A stretch of DNA of 32,040 nucleotides from an uncultured Acidobacteriia bacterium (GTDB lineage Bacteria; Acidobacteriota; Terriglobia; Bryobacterales; Bryobacteraceae), in contig CAIRBY010000442.1 of assembly GCA_903876865.1 (NCBI GenBank), forward strand, positions 1 through 32,040, in the 5' to 3' direction. Below, piece after piece: positions 31,907-32,040 of this stretch (positions are counted from its first letter, which is position 1; every line of letters starts with the position of its first letter). Position numbers and translations under genes: made by a program. The notes under the pieces were generated by a model. It made no database searches. It saw nothing but the letters and a program-made list of their open reading frames with translations, and had not been told where the DNA came from.

Positions 31907-31962
31907 TCTCATACAAGATGAGCCTGAGCAGAGGATTGGATTCTCATACAAGATGAGCCTGA
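31907..31962 (+). repeat. Two 21-bp direct repeats at a probable mobile-element end
   Basis: Identical 21-bp units at 31907-31927 and 31942-31962, each containing the short palindrome CTCAT-ACAAG-ATGAG and each followed 3-4 bases later by GAGGAT. The first is preceded by CTTG, giving CTTGT-CTCAT-ACAAG. Spaced copies like this are typical of transposase- or regulator-binding sites. They lie between the LarA-like gene and an ORF entering from 31999. Confidence 0.75.
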
Positions 31963-31998
31963 AGGCGAGGATCGAGATGCTGGGTATTGATCATCAGC

Positions 31999-32040
31999 AT
32001 GGACGATTCGGAAGCGACGAGCCTGGAGCAGATCCGGGCC
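31999..32040 (+). CDS. Start of a probable transposase/integrase gene (partial)
   Basis: ATG at 31999 opens MDDSEATSLEQIRA and runs off the window. The SLEQIRA opening recalls the N-terminus of DDE integrase-type transposases common in acidobacteria and deltaproteobacteria, and the direct repeats just upstream support an insertion-sequence end. Only 14 residues are visible, so the assignment is tentative. An in-frame TTG at 31987 is an alternative start; the frame is closed by TGA at 31960-31962. Confidence 0.4.
   Translation, partial: MDDSEATSLEQIRA

Noticed and set aside
1-32040. tRNA, rRNA, CRISPR or riboswitch elements
   Set aside because: None was recognised on either strand; the gaps are short and hold only promoters, hairpins and repeats.

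Overview
The window is high-GC, tightly packed bacterial chromosome, most likely from an acidobacterium of the Solibacter/Bryobacter type. The evidence is an operon joining a TIGR03435-like protein, a plug-less carboxypeptidase-regulatory/TonB-type barrel and an acidobacterial VWFA-type (TIGR03436-like) protein. Tat-exported TIM-barrel isomerases, a DUF4159 protein and a secreted Gly/Ala-rich M28 peptidase agree with this. The placement comes from family recognition only; there is no rRNA or tRNA in the window.

Layout. 1-65: tail of an unidentified + gene. 166-2537 (-): a Tat-type sugar isomerase coupled to a Ycf46-like AAA ATPase. 2634-3872 (+): a secreted amidohydrolase. 3890-8009 (-): operon of DUF423, RNB ribonuclease, DinB and a GT-C-like membrane protein. 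8089-9159 (+): a tandem cyclophilin. 9240-10097 (-): DUF4159. 10189-11049 (+): a second TIM-barrel isomerase. 11025-12661 (-): purE-purK. 12899-18939 (+): TIGR03435 / barrel / VWFA operon. 19045-21261 (-): M28 peptidase. 21332-21991 (+): ACT-domain protein. 22084-23256 (+): MFS transporter. 23237-30385: a divergent amidoligase cluster. 30573-31856 (-): LarA-like protein. 31907-32040: repeats and the start of a probable transposase.

The most notable region is 23237-30385. Around an 88-104 bp divergent promoter region lie three ATP-grasp proteins (one apparently circularly permuted), a GCS2/YbdK-type carboxylate-amine ligase, an M29 aminopeptidase and two PF00756-type esterases. Each arm begins with an esterase followed by an ATP-grasp ligase, and most junctions overlap or are a few bases apart. 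No precursor peptide gene is visible. The simplest reading is a pathway that joins amino acids or carboxylic acids by successive ATP-dependent amide ligations, with hydrolases that trim or release the product. The product is unknown.

Two genome-style signals recur. First, TANNNT (-10-like) hexamers end 6-7 nt before the start codon of several first genes, as expected of leaderless mRNAs. Second, GC-rich hairpins, three of them sharing sequence, sit in every convergent intergenic gap longer than about 20 bp.
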